From a virus: DNA of 41,350 bases. The stretch is from positions 1 through 41,350 of the IMG/VR virus record IMGVR_UViG_3300031857_000446; one strand, written 5' to 3'. This document shows, one piece after another, positions 15,571 through 23,525 of this stretch (position 1 is the first letter of the stretch; the number at the start of each line of letters is the position of its first letter). The notes below the pieces were generated by a model. The model searched no databases, was not told the DNA's origin, and saw only the letters and a list, made by a program, of their open reading frames with translations. The position numbers were made by a program, and so were the translations under genes.

Positions 15571-17117
15571 TCCAACTCCTGTTTGTATAAATCGACTAAG
15601 CTTTGATGTAAATCTATTTTGTTTTGCAACATGGTGTACATACGGCGCTCGACTGGACTGCCTTGCAAGTGCGTGACCGTAACGTGGTTCACTTGCCCTG
15701 CGCGGTGTGCTCGTGAGTTAGCTTGTAGGTAGATCTCTGTGGAGCTTACTGGACCCCACCACACTACTTGGTTAGCGCGAGTCAGCGTGATGCCGTGCGC
15801 GGTCGCCTGCGGTACCAACAACAGAATGCGTGGGTCGTCTTCTGTCTGGAATTGTTTGATGATGTCGGCTCGGCGTGTAGAAGCAACGCCGCCATGAATT
15901 GTCTGCACTGTGTATCCTTCTTTGAGCAGAGCATTCTCTACCATCTCAAGCGTGTGCCGGTATGGGATAAACACCAATATCTTGTGGTCGGTCTGCTCAA
16001 TCACATTGATAAGCTCACTCATGCGGTTAGCTACGTCAAACTCAACGACGCCACCATCATCCGTATACACCGCCCCTTGCGCCACTTGCAAAAGTTTATT
16101 TAGCATAGCCGCCGCATTTACCGCCGTGATTTCCGAACCCGCAGCGATGGTCATCATTTGTTTGCGAAGAGCGTCATAGTACTTAGCCTGCTGAGCCGTC
16201 AAGGGAACTTCACGAGTGGAGTACAACAAGTCAGGCAAGTCCAAGCATTCTGCTTTCGTGAATCTAATGGCCGGTTGCAACACTTGATGGACTGTCTGCT
16301 GTGCGTCTTGCTTTGGTACCCACTTGTACTGCGTGAGTTTCAGCATCACCTTGTCACGGAACGCACCAAAGAATCTAGGCACTGAGTCGGGCGTCACAAG
16401 CTTAGCCAAGCCGTATGCGTCTAGAGGTGACTGCGAGGCAGGCGTACCCGTCATGAGCCACAAGCGTGTAGTAGGTTTAACCAAAGACGCAAGGCACTTC
16501 CAACGGTCAGTGGTCACGCTCTTAACTGCATTGGCCTCGTCCACAATGATGAGATCAAACCCACCCTCTGCCAACTCTTTGTTGACAACCTTCACGCCGT
16601 CAAAGTTAATGATGACGAACTCGTAGTCACCGCTAATGACTTTCTGTCTTTGTGTGCGTGAGCCTTGTGCAATAGCAACCGTGCGGTGCATGACAGTCTT
16701 AAATAAATCAGAGCGCCATGCGGTGTCCATGATGGACACTGGGCACACAACAAGCACACGCTTGACTTTGCCTTGGTTCATTAGGTAGTCAGCCGCCCAT
16801 GCCGCCGCACTTGTCTTGCCTGTGCCTGCTTCGTTAAACACAAAGCAACGTGGATGCAGTGTGAGAAATTCCGCAGTAGTGCGCTGGTGGTCAAACGGGG
16901 TAAACATTCCGGGCCATTCGTATCGGCCAAGGATGGGGCTAGGCACTTCACGAATACCTAGATTGCGTAGGAGTTGCACTTCGTCAAACCCCCAGTTGAC
17001 TAGCACTTGGTCAACGTCTCCGTTGGAGCCGAGTATCTTGCTCTTGGGAATGATTGAAGTGATCTGTGGTGCTTTGCGCGTGTTAAACAACAACGCTTTG
17101 TTGTCGATGATTTGCAT
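15567..17117 (-). CDS. SNF2-type DNA helicase/ATPase
   Basis: A 516-residue SF2 enzyme. Walker A EAGTGKTS at residues 96-103, DEAN box at 193-196, a motif III-like WLMTGTPAS, and a motif VI QANSRAHRAGQ near the end, typical of the SNF2 branch. It likely remodels or unwinds DNA during replication or recombination. The ATG at 17117 is chosen because a longer frame would start within the terminator hairpin at 17148-17170. No strong Shine-Dalgarno is seen before 17117. It is the first gene after that terminator. Confidence 0.85.
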   Translation of the reverse strand: MQIIDNKALLFNTRKAPQITSIIPKSKILGSNGDVDQVLVNWGFDEVQLLRNLGIREVPSPILGRYEWPGMFTPFDHQRTTAEFLTLHPRCFVFNEAGTGKTSAAAWAADYLMNQGKVKRVLVVCPVSIMDTAWRSDLFKTVMHRTVAIAQGSRTQRQKVISGDYEFVIINFDGVKVVNKELAEGGFDLIIVDEANAVKSVTTDRWKCLASLVKPTTRLWLMTGTPASQSPLDAYGLAKLVTPDSVPRFFGAFRDKVMLKLTQYKWVPKQDAQQTVHQVLQPAIRFTKAECLDLPDLLYSTREVPLTAQQAKYYDALRKQMMTIAAGSEITAVNAAAMLNKLLQVAQGAVYTDDGGVVEFDVANRMSELINVIEQTDHKILVFIPYRHTLEMVENALLKEGYTVQTIHGGVASTRRADIIKQFQTEDDPRILLLVPQATAHGITLTRANQVVWWGPVSSTEIYLQANSRAHRAGQVNHVTVTHLQGSPVERRMYTMLQNKIDLHQSLVDLYKQELE

Positions 17118-17140
17118 AATAAATTTTGAATAGAGGTGAC

Positions 17141-17170
17141 AAAAATAGCCCAGTAGCACAGCTACTGGGC
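17141..17170 (-). terminator. Rho-independent terminator
   Basis: A perfect 10-bp stem (17161-17170 with 17148-17157), 3-nt loop, followed on the - strand by TATTTTT. It closes the transcription unit that ends with the HNH gene. The 73-nt gap from here to the HNH stop shows nothing else. Confidence 0.85.
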
Positions 17171-17243
17171 AAACCCATTACAGGTAGGAGAAAGAACCAA
17201 TGAAACAACCCAGCAACTGCTCGCCGAGTGGTTCCATACTACA

Positions 17244-17528
17244 TTACTTTTTACGCTCGCGCTTGGAAATTTGCGACTTCATTGCACCGGTTTTAGTGCG
17301 AGCAAAACTGCGGTTGGAGTTGTCTGTGGAGGCACGAAGGTTGCTTAGGCTGGAGGTACCGCCCTTGGACATAGCCTTCTTGTGGTCTACGTCAACATCG
17401 TCCGGCAGGGTGCCGTGAGCCTTCTCGTATGCACGACGTGCCTTGTGTCTCTCGGACTGTGCGGCAAGCTGCTTGGGCGTACCCTGATAGCGCTCGTATT
17501 CTTGTTTGTAATTGCGTTTAGTGGCCAT
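17244..17528 (-). CDS. HNH-type nuclease
   Basis: A 94-residue basic protein. Residues 46-49 DVDH and the following HKKAMSKGGTSSLSNLR with a later Asn (N63) form a compact HNH (DH...N) signature, and the first 40 residues are Lys/Arg/Gln-rich. Start is ATG at 17528, 11 nt inside the end of the nuclease gene upstream. It could resolve or nick DNA during recombination or packaging. Its location deep in the replication block rather than beside terminase favours a recombination or host-DNA role, but this is inference. Confidence 0.75.
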   Translation of the reverse strand: MATKRNYKQEYERYQGTPKQLAAQSERHKARRAYEKAHGTLPDDVDVDHKKAMSKGGTSSLSNLRASTDNSNRSFARTKTGAMKSQISKRERKK

Positions 17529-18183
17529 TGTGATTCTCACAAGATGTAACTGGGCAAAATTTGCAGAGGGCGGAGCTTTTGGGATTCCATACCCCATGCA
17601 CCACAGCCGCTTCGATTGCACTAGCCCTGCCAGCCCATTTAGACAGGATTTCAGGCAACTGTTTCCTAGTGTACTCAGACTTGATAACGTCGCCAACTAC
17701 AACAAACAACAGCGCACCCTTGACGGTATGTACGTCGGGATGGTGAATCATCACCATAGCTGCCATAAGTTCTAACTGAGCGCTATCTGCGTAGCGACTT
17801 GACTTGCCGGTCTTATAGTCGGCTACCCTTGCAATGCCCTTCTCGTGGTTGATTGCAAGATAGTCTGGGATGCCTCGGAACCATACGTCTTTGTCAAAGA
17901 ACCCACAGGGGGTGAAGTCTGCGCGGATGCCAAGCTTCTCTTCACAACGGATGTCGCCTTTGAAGTTGGCAAGGGGTTCCACGAATGGTTTGTAGTGCGC
18001 AAAACTCGCTGGAAGTGGTGTCTTATCACGGATGTATTCTTCGAATGCCTTGTGTACAGCAGTGCCGTACATGGTCGCTTCTGTGTCTTTAGATTTGAAC
18101 TTTTTTAGTATTTTGACTTCGTGGTATCTGCGGGGACAGCCTTCATAATCACGAATGCCTGAGTAGGAATGGGCTAGCGTCAT
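17518..18183 (-). CDS. Cas4/RecB-like PD-(D/E)XK nuclease with iron-sulfur cysteines
   Basis: A 221-residue nuclease. Catalytic residues visible: GIPDYL (Asp107) and VADYKTG (Asp122, Lys124), preceded by GTAVHKAFEEY (41-50) typical of the RecB/Cas4 fold. Cys16 near the N-terminus and Cys207, Cys210, Cys215 near the C-terminus match the four-cysteine 4Fe-4S arrangement of Cas4 and AddB. It likely acts as an exonuclease in phage recombination together with the SNF2 helicase and ssDNA-binding protein. The start at 18183 is chosen because a longer frame would run into the polymerase gene and encodes no conserved sequence. Confidence 0.8.
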   Translation of the reverse strand: MTLAHSYSGIRDYEGCPRRYHEVKILKKFKSKDTEATMYGTAVHKAFEEYIRDKTPLPASFAHYKPFVEPLANFKGDIRCEEKLGIRADFTPCGFFDKDVWFRGIPDYLAINHEKGIARVADYKTGKSSRYADSAQLELMAAMVMIHHPDVHTVKGALLFVVVGDVIKSEYTRKQLPEILSKWAGRASAIEAAVVHGVWNPKSSALCKFCPVTSCENHNGH

Positions 18184-18224
18184 GGAAAAAACTGGGTTGA
18201 TTTTTGTAACCCCGAGTGTACCAA

Positions 18225-20126
18225 TCAACAGTCCCCATAGGAAGCCCCTACGCCTGATTCGCAGGCTAGCGGTAAAGTTTGTGCCCACTTTGGTCTCCAT
18301 GACATGCACTCCTCAACGTATCGTTGTGCTTCTTCTTGTTCTTCAACCGGTGCAATACAAGCCACAGCATCGTGGACTGTCAACACCACCTTGTACTTCT
18401 TGCCGATTCTGAGCATCTGCTCTCCCACGACCTGACGTGCTACCGCTTGACACACGTTCTCCACAACTTTCCCGCCGTAGATGTACACCGGCATGCCCTT
18501 GGAGTAGTAGCGCCACTGGTCTTTGCCAGTTTTCTCATCAGTCACTTTGGCTAAGTCTGGGTACTGGATGAACAGCCCGCTAGGTAGGGTTAACCCTTTC
18601 CCCGGAACCGCCTTGATTAGCCCCTGCTCGTCCACTTGGAGGCCGTTGCCTGTACGCAACGCAATCAGCGCCTCGTCTGCCCTACGCCACAACTCGGGTA
18701 TCTTGTAGTAAGTGTTCCTGTATGCGTCGATGATGCGTTTTGCCTCAGCTTCGGTTACTTCAACACCGGCCTGTTGCTTGAGGAATATCTGTAACTTCTT
18801 GTGCCCAACGCCATAGCCTGCACCAAGCACAACGGTCTTGCCTACCTGACGCTGACTGGCGGGGCCAGTTGTCACTTCCTCAGGCGGTATCTGATAAATC
18901 TGGCTTGCCATCAGGCGGTAGACGTCCTGCTTATTCTCGAACGCTTGCACCAACTCCTGCTGCCCTGCCAACCAAGCCAACGTCCGTGCCTCGATCTGTG
19001 CTGAGTCGCAGTCAATGACAACGTAGCCTTTGGGCGCTTTGATCGCCTTCTTGATCTTGCCTGCGTTCGTACCGCGTGACGGTAAGTTCTGCAGGTTTAC
19101 AGAATCTTGCCCAGACCACCGACCAGAGTGGGCACCGTAGTAACGCAGAGGTACAGGAAACTTGCCTCGATTAGACATACCAATAAAGCGCTCAGTGCGA
19201 GTTTCTTCAATTGTTGTTTTGTTTCCAAGGCGGGCTGCGACAAGCATTTGGACTCGTGCATCAGGGTGCTCCTCTAGTGATTTAAATTCTTCGTCGGTCT
19301 TGGCAAACGCAAAGGCTAACTTGCCAGTGCGTAGGCTTACTTTGGTAGGCGGTACAACGCCGTAGTTCTCGAGTACCTTTGCAAACTTGTCGTTAGACAT
19401 GAGTAGCTTCTTGATGCCATCCATGCCCTCACTAAAGATTGCGTGTACATACTCGGGGTCAGCGTCTTTCAGCATGAAGTCCCGCACAGATTCCATCAGG
19501 GCTTCCTTGGCGTCCTTCACGGCTTCCAAGTGGTCAACGAGTAGCGTCTTGTCTAACTCAAGCACAGGCTCAATGAACATACGCAGAGTCATGTCCATCA
19601 GTTTCAATTCTTGTTTAGGGAAACCCAGCGCCATGTACTTGTTGAACAGCGTGTAGGTCAACTCGGTGTCGTTGATGCAGTACTCAGCGTAGCGAGCCAA
19701 CTCCTCGGCAGAGAAGTCAGCGTAGTGCTTGCCCTTGGCATGAAGCACCTCATCGCCCTTGGCTCCGATACCCATGCGTTCAGCTTGCTTGGCTAGGCCA
19801 TGCGCCTTCTCGTGTGGGAATAAAGCCCGTGACATACCAAGCGTGTCAAACCAAGCCAGAGGCTTTACGCCGTACAGCCAGTCAAGCACCGCACCATCGA
19901 ACGCTGTGTTCTGTGCAACCACCATTGCATCAGACCAGTCGAACTCTTTGAGTACCTTCTCCACTTGCGGTTTGGGATACCAAACTGTTTCACCATCGTC
20001 AACCTTGATTGCAATACCGATCATCTCAAACTGAGGCGACCGCACATACTCCTCGGTCGGGATTTTGGTAAGCGAGTACTCTGTCGAGTAGAAGCACTCA
20101 AGGTCTAAAACTACTAGTTTTGGCAT
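18225..20126 (-). CDS. DNA polymerase, family A, with 3'-5' exonuclease
   Basis: A 633-residue replicative polymerase. The exonuclease domain has D8/E10 (DLE), N73-D77 (NTAFD) and Y149-x3-D153, so proofreading looks intact. Polymerase motif A is DCDSAQIEARTLAW (catalytic Asp at about 372-374), motif B runs RQVGKTVVLGAGYGVG, and motif C is VHDAV with H585 and D586. Motif C usually reads HDE; here the Glu is Ala587. Size and layout are T7-polymerase-like. The start ATG lies 29 nt inside the upstream gene with only a weak purine-rich ribosome site, suggesting coupling. Confidence 0.9.
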   Translation of the reverse strand: MPKLVVLDLECFYSTEYSLTKIPTEEYVRSPQFEMIGIAIKVDDGETVWYPKPQVEKVLKEFDWSDAMVVAQNTAFDGAVLDWLYGVKPLAWFDTLGMSRALFPHEKAHGLAKQAERMGIGAKGDEVLHAKGKHYADFSAEELARYAEYCINDTELTYTLFNKYMALGFPKQELKLMDMTLRMFIEPVLELDKTLLVDHLEAVKDAKEALMESVRDFMLKDADPEYVHAIFSEGMDGIKKLLMSNDKFAKVLENYGVVPPTKVSLRTGKLAFAFAKTDEEFKSLEEHPDARVQMLVAARLGNKTTIEETRTERFIGMSNRGKFPVPLRYYGAHSGRWSGQDSVNLQNLPSRGTNAGKIKKAIKAPKGYVVIDCDSAQIEARTLAWLAGQQELVQAFENKQDVYRLMASQIYQIPPEEVTTGPASQRQVGKTVVLGAGYGVGHKKLQIFLKQQAGVEVTEAEAKRIIDAYRNTYYKIPELWRRADEALIALRTGNGLQVDEQGLIKAVPGKGLTLPSGLFIQYPDLAKVTDEKTGKDQWRYYSKGMPVYIYGGKVVENVCQAVARQVVGEQMLRIGKKYKVVLTVHDAVACIAPVEEQEEAQRYVEECMSWRPKWAQTLPLACESGVGASYGDC

Positions 20127-20493
20127 ATTCTTTTTCGAACTCTCGTTCGAGTATCTTTTCAGTTTCGTTTAACATGTACTGTGGGGTGATGAGCTTACTA
20201 CGGTTTCTATACGGCTGATCCATATTGATGTTGTACTCAGGTGTTGGTCTAAGAATGTCCTGCACTACTTTCGCTGTGAAAATCTGCTTGTGCATGTCCC
20301 TGTAACCGTCGCTCAATGCCTTCTTCTCGGTTTCATTGAGAAACCATAACGGTTGATGCGCAGGCGGGGCGTTTAGGACTTCGTCCATTGTGTTGCGATA
20401 CCCATACAACCGGCCTTCGTAGTCAAAATCTTCGGGGTTGTTCTTCATGCGGTCAAGCAGCATCTTGACGCCATCACAAATTTCTTCGCTCAT
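20098..20493 (-). CDS. Small phage protein, paralogue of its upstream neighbour
   Basis: A 131-residue protein of unknown function. Its core resembles the preceding gene: NPEDF...LYGYR, then LWFLNETEKKALSDGYRDM and IFTAKVVQDIL. The C-terminal part (LNETEKILEREFEKEY) is a charged helix. ATGA overlap with the upstream gene and GGAGAGCCCGT before ATG. Its end overlaps the start of the polymerase gene by 29 nt, so expression may be linked to polymerase synthesis. A polymerase accessory role is possible but unproven. Confidence 0.6.
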   Translation of the reverse strand: MSEEICDGVKMLLDRMKNNPEDFDYEGRLYGYRNTMDEVLNAPPAHQPLWFLNETEKKALSDGYRDMHKQIFTAKVVQDILRPTPEYNINMDQPYRNRSKLITPQYMLNETEKILEREFEKEYAKTSSFRP

Positions 20494-20903
20494 ACGGGCT
20501 CTCCTTCTTGTTTAGGTATTACGTTACCCCACGGGTTTGGGGCTGTACCAATACTTAAATTGCCTGACGCGTCCAAAGTCATTGCGGGTTTATATGTCAC
20601 CGTACTACGTTCTTTTTTTTCTTGCCTAGTCAGCAATTGGTGAAATGTTCTAGCCTCAAACCTTGCACGACGGGCTTCTTTGTATGCGGCAAGTAGCGCC
20701 GCTTTTTCTTCAGGCTCCAAATACCACAGGCGGTGTACATGTCCGACGTCAGGTTTCTCTATCAATAAGTCATCTAACTTTTCCCTAATGTCGTCAAACC
20801 TTGGTGAGTAACGTCCGATAAGCCTTTCCCCATCCAAGTCCCCAAAGAATTCCTCGGGGTGCGACTTGAGTCGTTCAATAATTACTTGTACTGCTTGCAT
20901 CAT
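20490..20903 (-). CDS. Small phage protein, paralogue of its downstream neighbour
   Basis: A 137-residue protein of unknown function. Residues 10-100 align by eye with the next gene: HPEEFFGDLDGERLIGRYSP, LWYLEPEEKAALLAAYKEA and FEARTFHQLL. The tail is different (Thr/Asn/Gly/Pro-rich). ATG ATG start behind GGAGCTAAAA; overlaps the VRR-NUC gene by 29 nt. The pair looks like a tandem duplication with divergence. Confidence 0.6.
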   Translation of the reverse strand: MMQAVQVIIERLKSHPEEFFGDLDGERLIGRYSPRFDDIREKLDDLLIEKPDVGHVHRLWYLEPEEKAALLAAYKEARRARFEARTFHQLLTRQEKKERSTVTYKPAMTLDASGNLSIGTAPNPWGNVIPKQEGEPV

Positions 20904-21210
20904 TTTTTAGCTCCATGTTCATGCACTCCTTAATTACGTTCTCTAAATACTCGTAGTTGTCCTCACGAATAATCATTGGATGTCCCCCACACTTTTGTAT
21001 TGCGTCAAGGTTTTTGATTTGCAGGGCAGTCGCCTGCCCCTTACCCGCCTTGGCTTCGATAGCTACGAAGTGTCCGTTGATACAGCACAGAAAGTCAGGG
21101 ACTCCACTGTTGCCGTAGCCAGTGCCAATCGGCATGGCGTAGTAGATGTTGTGGGCTTTCAAGATCGCTTTGATCTTGGCTTTTACAAGGCTTTCAGGCG
21201 TCGCTGCCAT
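20875..21210 (-). CDS. VRR-NUC-type nuclease
   Basis: A 111-residue VRR-NUC protein. The catalytic core is visible as GYGNSGVPDFLCC (Asp39), then VAIEAKAGKG (Glu52, Lys54) and a Gln64 in TALQIK. VRR-NUC enzymes cleave branched DNA such as Holliday junctions or flaps; in phages they often sit in replication blocks and may resolve concatemers. ATG at 21210 follows GGAGG and overlaps the DUF3310 gene by 17 nt. Confidence 0.85.
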   Translation of the reverse strand: MAATPESLVKAKIKAILKAHNIYYAMPIGTGYGNSGVPDFLCCINGHFVAIEAKAGKGQATALQIKNLDAIQKCGGHPMIIREDNYEYLENVIKECMNMELKNDASSTSNY

Positions 21211-21439
21211 CGGTCATTTCCTCCAACTTGTATTTGTAGTGCAGTGCTTTACCGGCGTCGTCGCTACCATCTTTCCGGCCTTGACGCATGGCGTACTTGA
21301 TGATGTTGCCTTTCAAGAACCCACGGAATTCTTCGGGGGTCAACACGGCTTGCATTACTGTCCATGGTTGGATTGCCATGTCTTTGTAGTGACTGCCACT
21401 CACTTGCATATCGTCTGCGTTTGGAACCATTTCAATCAT
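21194..21439 (-). CDS. DUF3310 family protein
   Basis: An 81-residue protein of the DUF3310 family, seen in many phages and labelled nucleotide-kinase-like. The core is visible: SHYKDMAIQPWTVMQA, then TPEEFRGFLKGNIIKYAMR and a Lys-Ala-x-His-Tyr helix. ATG follows AGGAGAAACTAA and overlaps the upstream gene by 8 nt. The biochemical role is not established. Confidence 0.85.
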   Translation of the reverse strand: MIEMVPNADDMQVSGSHYKDMAIQPWTVMQAVLTPEEFRGFLKGNIIKYAMRQGRKDGSDDAGKALHYKYKLEEMTDGSDA

Positions 21440-21611
21440 TTAGTTTCTCCTGTAGTAAAGCGTCATAGTACTGCTTGGGCATAGGGGCTTTCTTGTCGAG
21501 GGTTTCCCTCAACCACTCCAAGCCACCAAGCTGTTTAAAAATTATCCACTGCTTGTCACTTAAACGTACGTATCGTACCTTTAGGGGGGCGGGGGGCTTT
21601 GGTCTTGGCAT
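21432..21611 (-). CDS. Small phage protein with LSDKQWxxFKxLGGxEWLR motif
   Basis: A 59-residue protein. The start at 21611 is chosen because GAAGGA lies 10 nt upstream and the earlier in-frame region overlaps the neighbouring gene. The motif VRLSDKQWIIFKQLGGLEWLR resembles small predicted DNA-binding or helix-rich phage proteins with RLSDEEW starts. Overlaps the upstream gene by 56 nt in a different frame. Function unknown. Confidence 0.65.
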   Translation of the reverse strand: MPRPKPPAPLKVRYVRLSDKQWIIFKQLGGLEWLRETLDKKAPMPKQYYDALLQEKLND

Positions 21612-21804
21612 GTTCAAGTGTTCCTTCGTGTTTGTTTGGTTGTCTTTCCTTGGCTCGTGTGAACGTGCCAAACTGTTTGTAGCCTAGGTCGTCTTTGCTT
21701 TTGATCTGGTTGCTTGGGTTCTTCGCACGAAAGTACGGGTCGGCTGCAAAAATACTCGGACGGTCTACTTGCGCCAACTCCTCCCATGGGTTAAGTGCTG
21801 TCAT
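21556..21804 (-). CDS. Small phage protein of unknown function
   Basis: An 82-residue basic protein starting MTALNPWEELAQVDRPSIF. The ATG follows AAGGAGAAACAC, a strong ribosome site, and overlaps the HTH gene stop. The C-terminal half is Lys/Pro/Arg-rich, and its last 56 nt overlap the next gene in another frame, which limits how freely both can evolve. No domain recognised. Confidence 0.6.
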   Translation of the reverse strand: MTALNPWEELAQVDRPSIFAADPYFRAKNPSNQIKSKDDLGYKQFGTFTRAKERQPNKHEGTLEHAKTKAPRPPKGTIRTFK

Positions 21805-22022
21805 GTGTTTCTCCTTAGTACCAGTCGATTAACGACACGCTCAGATGGTCTTTGCTCGACGTTAAATATGTCTGCTTCGATTGCAAGTAAAAATAGTTTG
21901 GGCGGTTCATCTCCCGAAAACCACCTACGAATGGTTCTTGAATCCACACCAATAAACCTACCAACTTCTTGTTGGCTTACGCCCTTACGTTCAAAGTAGT
22001 CACGTATTTCTTGGGTTGTCAT
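21801..22022 (-). CDS. XRE-type helix-turn-helix regulator
   Basis: A 73-residue protein. Residues 15-36 read SQQEVGRFIGVDSRTIRRWF, a clear Cro/XRE-like helix-turn-helix, followed by SGDEPPKLFLLAIEADI, the helix usual in small phage regulators. ATGA overlaps both neighbours. Target unknown; the repeated dyads between 26.9 and 36.1 kb or the GTTAC dyads are candidate sites. Confidence 0.75.
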   Translation of the reverse strand: MTTQEIRDYFERKGVSQQEVGRFIGVDSRTIRRWFSGDEPPKLFLLAIEADIFNVEQRPSERVVNRLVLRRNT

Positions 22023-22186
22023 CTGTTTCTCCTAAACAAATTACAAAGCCTGCTCCACAAAATTCGCCGAACGCTGATGTTGTTCATGGCATCAAGGCGC
22101 TTGCGCAGTTCTGCGTTTTCTAGCAATAGCTCACTGTTGTGCATGGACATTAACCTCCATGCCATTTCAATTTCACTCGGTGTCAT
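22019..22186 (-). CDS. 55-residue coiled-coil protein
   Basis: A short gene: ATG at 22186 overlaps the upstream stop (ATGA) and its TGA overlaps the ATG of the HTH gene. The product has a Leu-rich charged helix (HNSELLLENAELRKRLDAM), likely a short coiled coil, and a basic tail (LFRRNR). The final codons contain AGGAGAAACAG, the ribosome site of the HTH gene. Function unknown. Confidence 0.65.
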   Translation of the reverse strand: MTPSEIEMAWRLMSMHNSELLLENAELRKRLDAMNNISVRRILWSRLCNLFRRNR

Positions 22187-22392
22187 TTTTTCATATCCCT
22201 GATGTAAGCGGAAAAACTACCTATCGTATCTGGCCCAAATGCTTTGAACTTCTCGATCTCTTTAGCCACTTCTTCTAAGACTGTGTTGCGCTGTGAGGGC
22301 GACACGTAAACGTCGTAGTGGTAGGGCTGCCCCTTCATGGTGTTCTCACGCTCAATACGCTCGAACTCATCGTCTTCATCGGTGTGAATCAT
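22183..22392 (-). CDS. Small acidic phage protein
   Basis: A 69-residue protein. N-terminus is acidic (HTDEDDEFERIEREN), the rest a helix around VLEEVAKEIEKFKAFG. ATG at 22392 has AAAGGAGAAGAACAC directly upstream, which also encodes the end of the preceding gene. Both ends overlap neighbours by ATGA. Unknown function. Confidence 0.65.
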   Translation of the reverse strand: MIHTDEDDEFERIERENTMKGQPYHYDVYVSPSQRNTVLEEVAKEIEKFKAFGPDTIGSFSAYIRDMKK

Positions 22393-22583
22393 GTGTTCTT
22401 CTCCTTTGGTGGGAATGTTTCAATGCAAGGGCAACCACGCTCCATACACGCGGGGTCAAGGTCGGGGATGTGCCTGTCAACAGCGTCCGCTATTCTTTCG
22501 CGCAACATGGTTGGGCTTCCATGAAACAGTATTGCAATGCTCATCAGCTCTTCAACAAGTGGTTTGGACTGTGAGTATTTCAT
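22389..22583 (-). CDS. Small phage protein ending KEKNT
   Basis: A 64-residue protein with two Cys in RGCPC (residues 49-53) and an N-terminal helix. The last five codons (Lys-Glu-Lys-Asn-Thr) are the ribosome site AAGGAGAAGAACACA of the next gene read as protein. Starts with ATGA overlap behind the same ribosome-site sequence. Function unknown. Confidence 0.6.
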   Translation of the reverse strand: MKYSQSKPLVEELMSIAILFHGSPTMLRERIADAVDRHIPDLDPACMERGCPCIETFPPKEKNT

Positions 22584-22795
22584 GTGTTCTTCTCCTTGAG
22601 TTTGGCTTCAACAGCTCGAGTTTGTTCCTGATAGTTAGGAACATACGAATCTTCAATTTCTTCTTGTGTCAACCCTACCCACTCTTGCTTTGGATACAAA
22701 CCCCACACCTGACCAAGCGGTGTAAACAAAGGGCAGTCTCTATCTGTACTTACCATGCCGTTGCTTGGGTCGTACCATGCTATTGGTTTATCCAT
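22580..22795 (-). CDS. Small phage protein with WVGLTQEE motif
   Basis: A 71-residue protein: starts with MDKPIAWYDPSNG, contains EWVGLTQEEIED and again ends KEKNT through the downstream ribosome site. The WVGLT-x-EE motif also occurs in the neighbouring 54-residue protein and is frequent in small phage proteins, from memory. Function unknown. Confidence 0.65.
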   Translation of the reverse strand: MDKPIAWYDPSNGMVSTDRDCPLFTPLGQVWGLYPKQEWVGLTQEEIEDSYVPNYQEQTRAVEAKLKEKNT

Positions 22796-22952
22796 GGTTC
22801 TTCTCCTTTAAGGCTTTCTCAATGGCGTTGAATAGCGCATCCCATTCTTCTTGGGTCATTTGATCGGCAGTCCAAAAACTCTTCTTTTCCTCATCCGTCA
22901 GACCCACCCAAGGGCGAACGTAGTCTTGAATGTCATCGTCATCTTGTGTCAT
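22788..22952 (-). CDS. 54-residue protein with WVGLTDEE motif
   Basis: ATG at 22952 overlaps the upstream stop; TAA at 22788-22790. Product: an Asp-rich start, WVGLTDEEKKSFW, then a helix and ending ALKEKNHG, again the coded form of the downstream ribosome site AAGGAGAAGAACC. It overlaps the next gene by 8 nt. Shares its central motif with that gene, so the two may be diverged copies. Function unknown. Confidence 0.6.
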   Translation of the reverse strand: MTQDDDDIQDYVRPWVGLTDEEKKSFWTADQMTQEEWDALFNAIEKALKEKNHG

Positions 22953-23047
22953 CTCGGTGCATCCTCGTAGTTGTCAGGGTTGAACTTCGGCTCTCGCTTG
23001 TCGTTCTTGTCCTTTGGGTTTGGGAATGGGGGAAAGGGCCATGTCAT
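22949..23047 (-). CDS. 32-residue protein, Pro/Asp-rich
   Basis: A very short frame held by ATGA overlaps at both ends (start 23047, stop 22949-22951). Sequence begins MTWPFPPFPNPKDKND and ends NYEDAPR. Being enclosed exactly by the coupled genes on both sides supports translation. No function can be named. Confidence 0.45.
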   Translation of the reverse strand: MTWPFPPFPNPKDKNDKREPKFNPDNYEDAPR

Positions 23048-23499
23048 AACACCGCCGATTCTTGTTGTGCCTCGTATCGTTTGAGTTCCGTATCCATCTG
23101 CACAATTAAGTCAGCCAAGTCAGACTCGAGCAAATGCACCTGCTTAACCCAACGTGCAACGGTTAATCGTAAGTCGTGCAAGAACTCTTCCTTCATGTGT
23201 TGGCTTGCCATTACCTCAGCCACCATGCGATACCCACCACCTGAGTCACGATCAGATTGCAAGCTAACAAAAGCGCGAACATGTGTAGGTGTTGAGTCGC
23301 CCACAGTTATCTTACACTTTTGGATTAGCGACCTTGCTTGTTCCCTGCGAAATTGTTTAGCAGCCTCTGTATCGTCCCACTCAAAGTAGCGATGCAAGAT
23401 GTTGTCCTCATCTTTAGCTACTGCAATCACATCATCAATAAGTAGCACACCACCATTTCGGCGCGCCATCGTTTCTAAATACTTACGTTCTGCGTTCAT
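23044..23499 (-). CDS. Conserved phage protein of unknown function
   Basis: A 151-residue protein. The ATG follows AAGGAG at good spacing. The segment HRYFEWDDTEAAKQFRREQA (about 36-55) is of a type recurring in phage and prophage proteins. The last 40 residues form a helix. It is the first gene downstream of the pentanucleotide repeat. Function unknown; stays a hypothetical protein. Confidence 0.65.
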   Translation of the reverse strand: MNAERKYLETMARRNGGVLLIDDVIAVAKDEDNILHRYFEWDDTEAAKQFRREQARSLIQKCKITVGDSTPTHVRAFVSLQSDRDSGGGYRMVAEVMASQHMKEEFLHDLRLTVARWVKQVHLLESDLADLIVQMDTELKRYEAQQESAVL

Positions 23500-23525
23500 G
23501 ATTTCTCCTTGTTAAAAATAAAAAT

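Noticed and set aside
17118-17159. Longer start of the SNF2 helicase at 17159
   Set aside because: It would begin inside a perfect terminator hairpin; the ATG at 17117 gives a typical N-terminus.
18184-18215. Weak hairpin plus T-run between the polymerase and nuclease genes on the - strand
   Set aside because: Only a 5-bp stem with a 9-nt loop; too weak to call a terminator.
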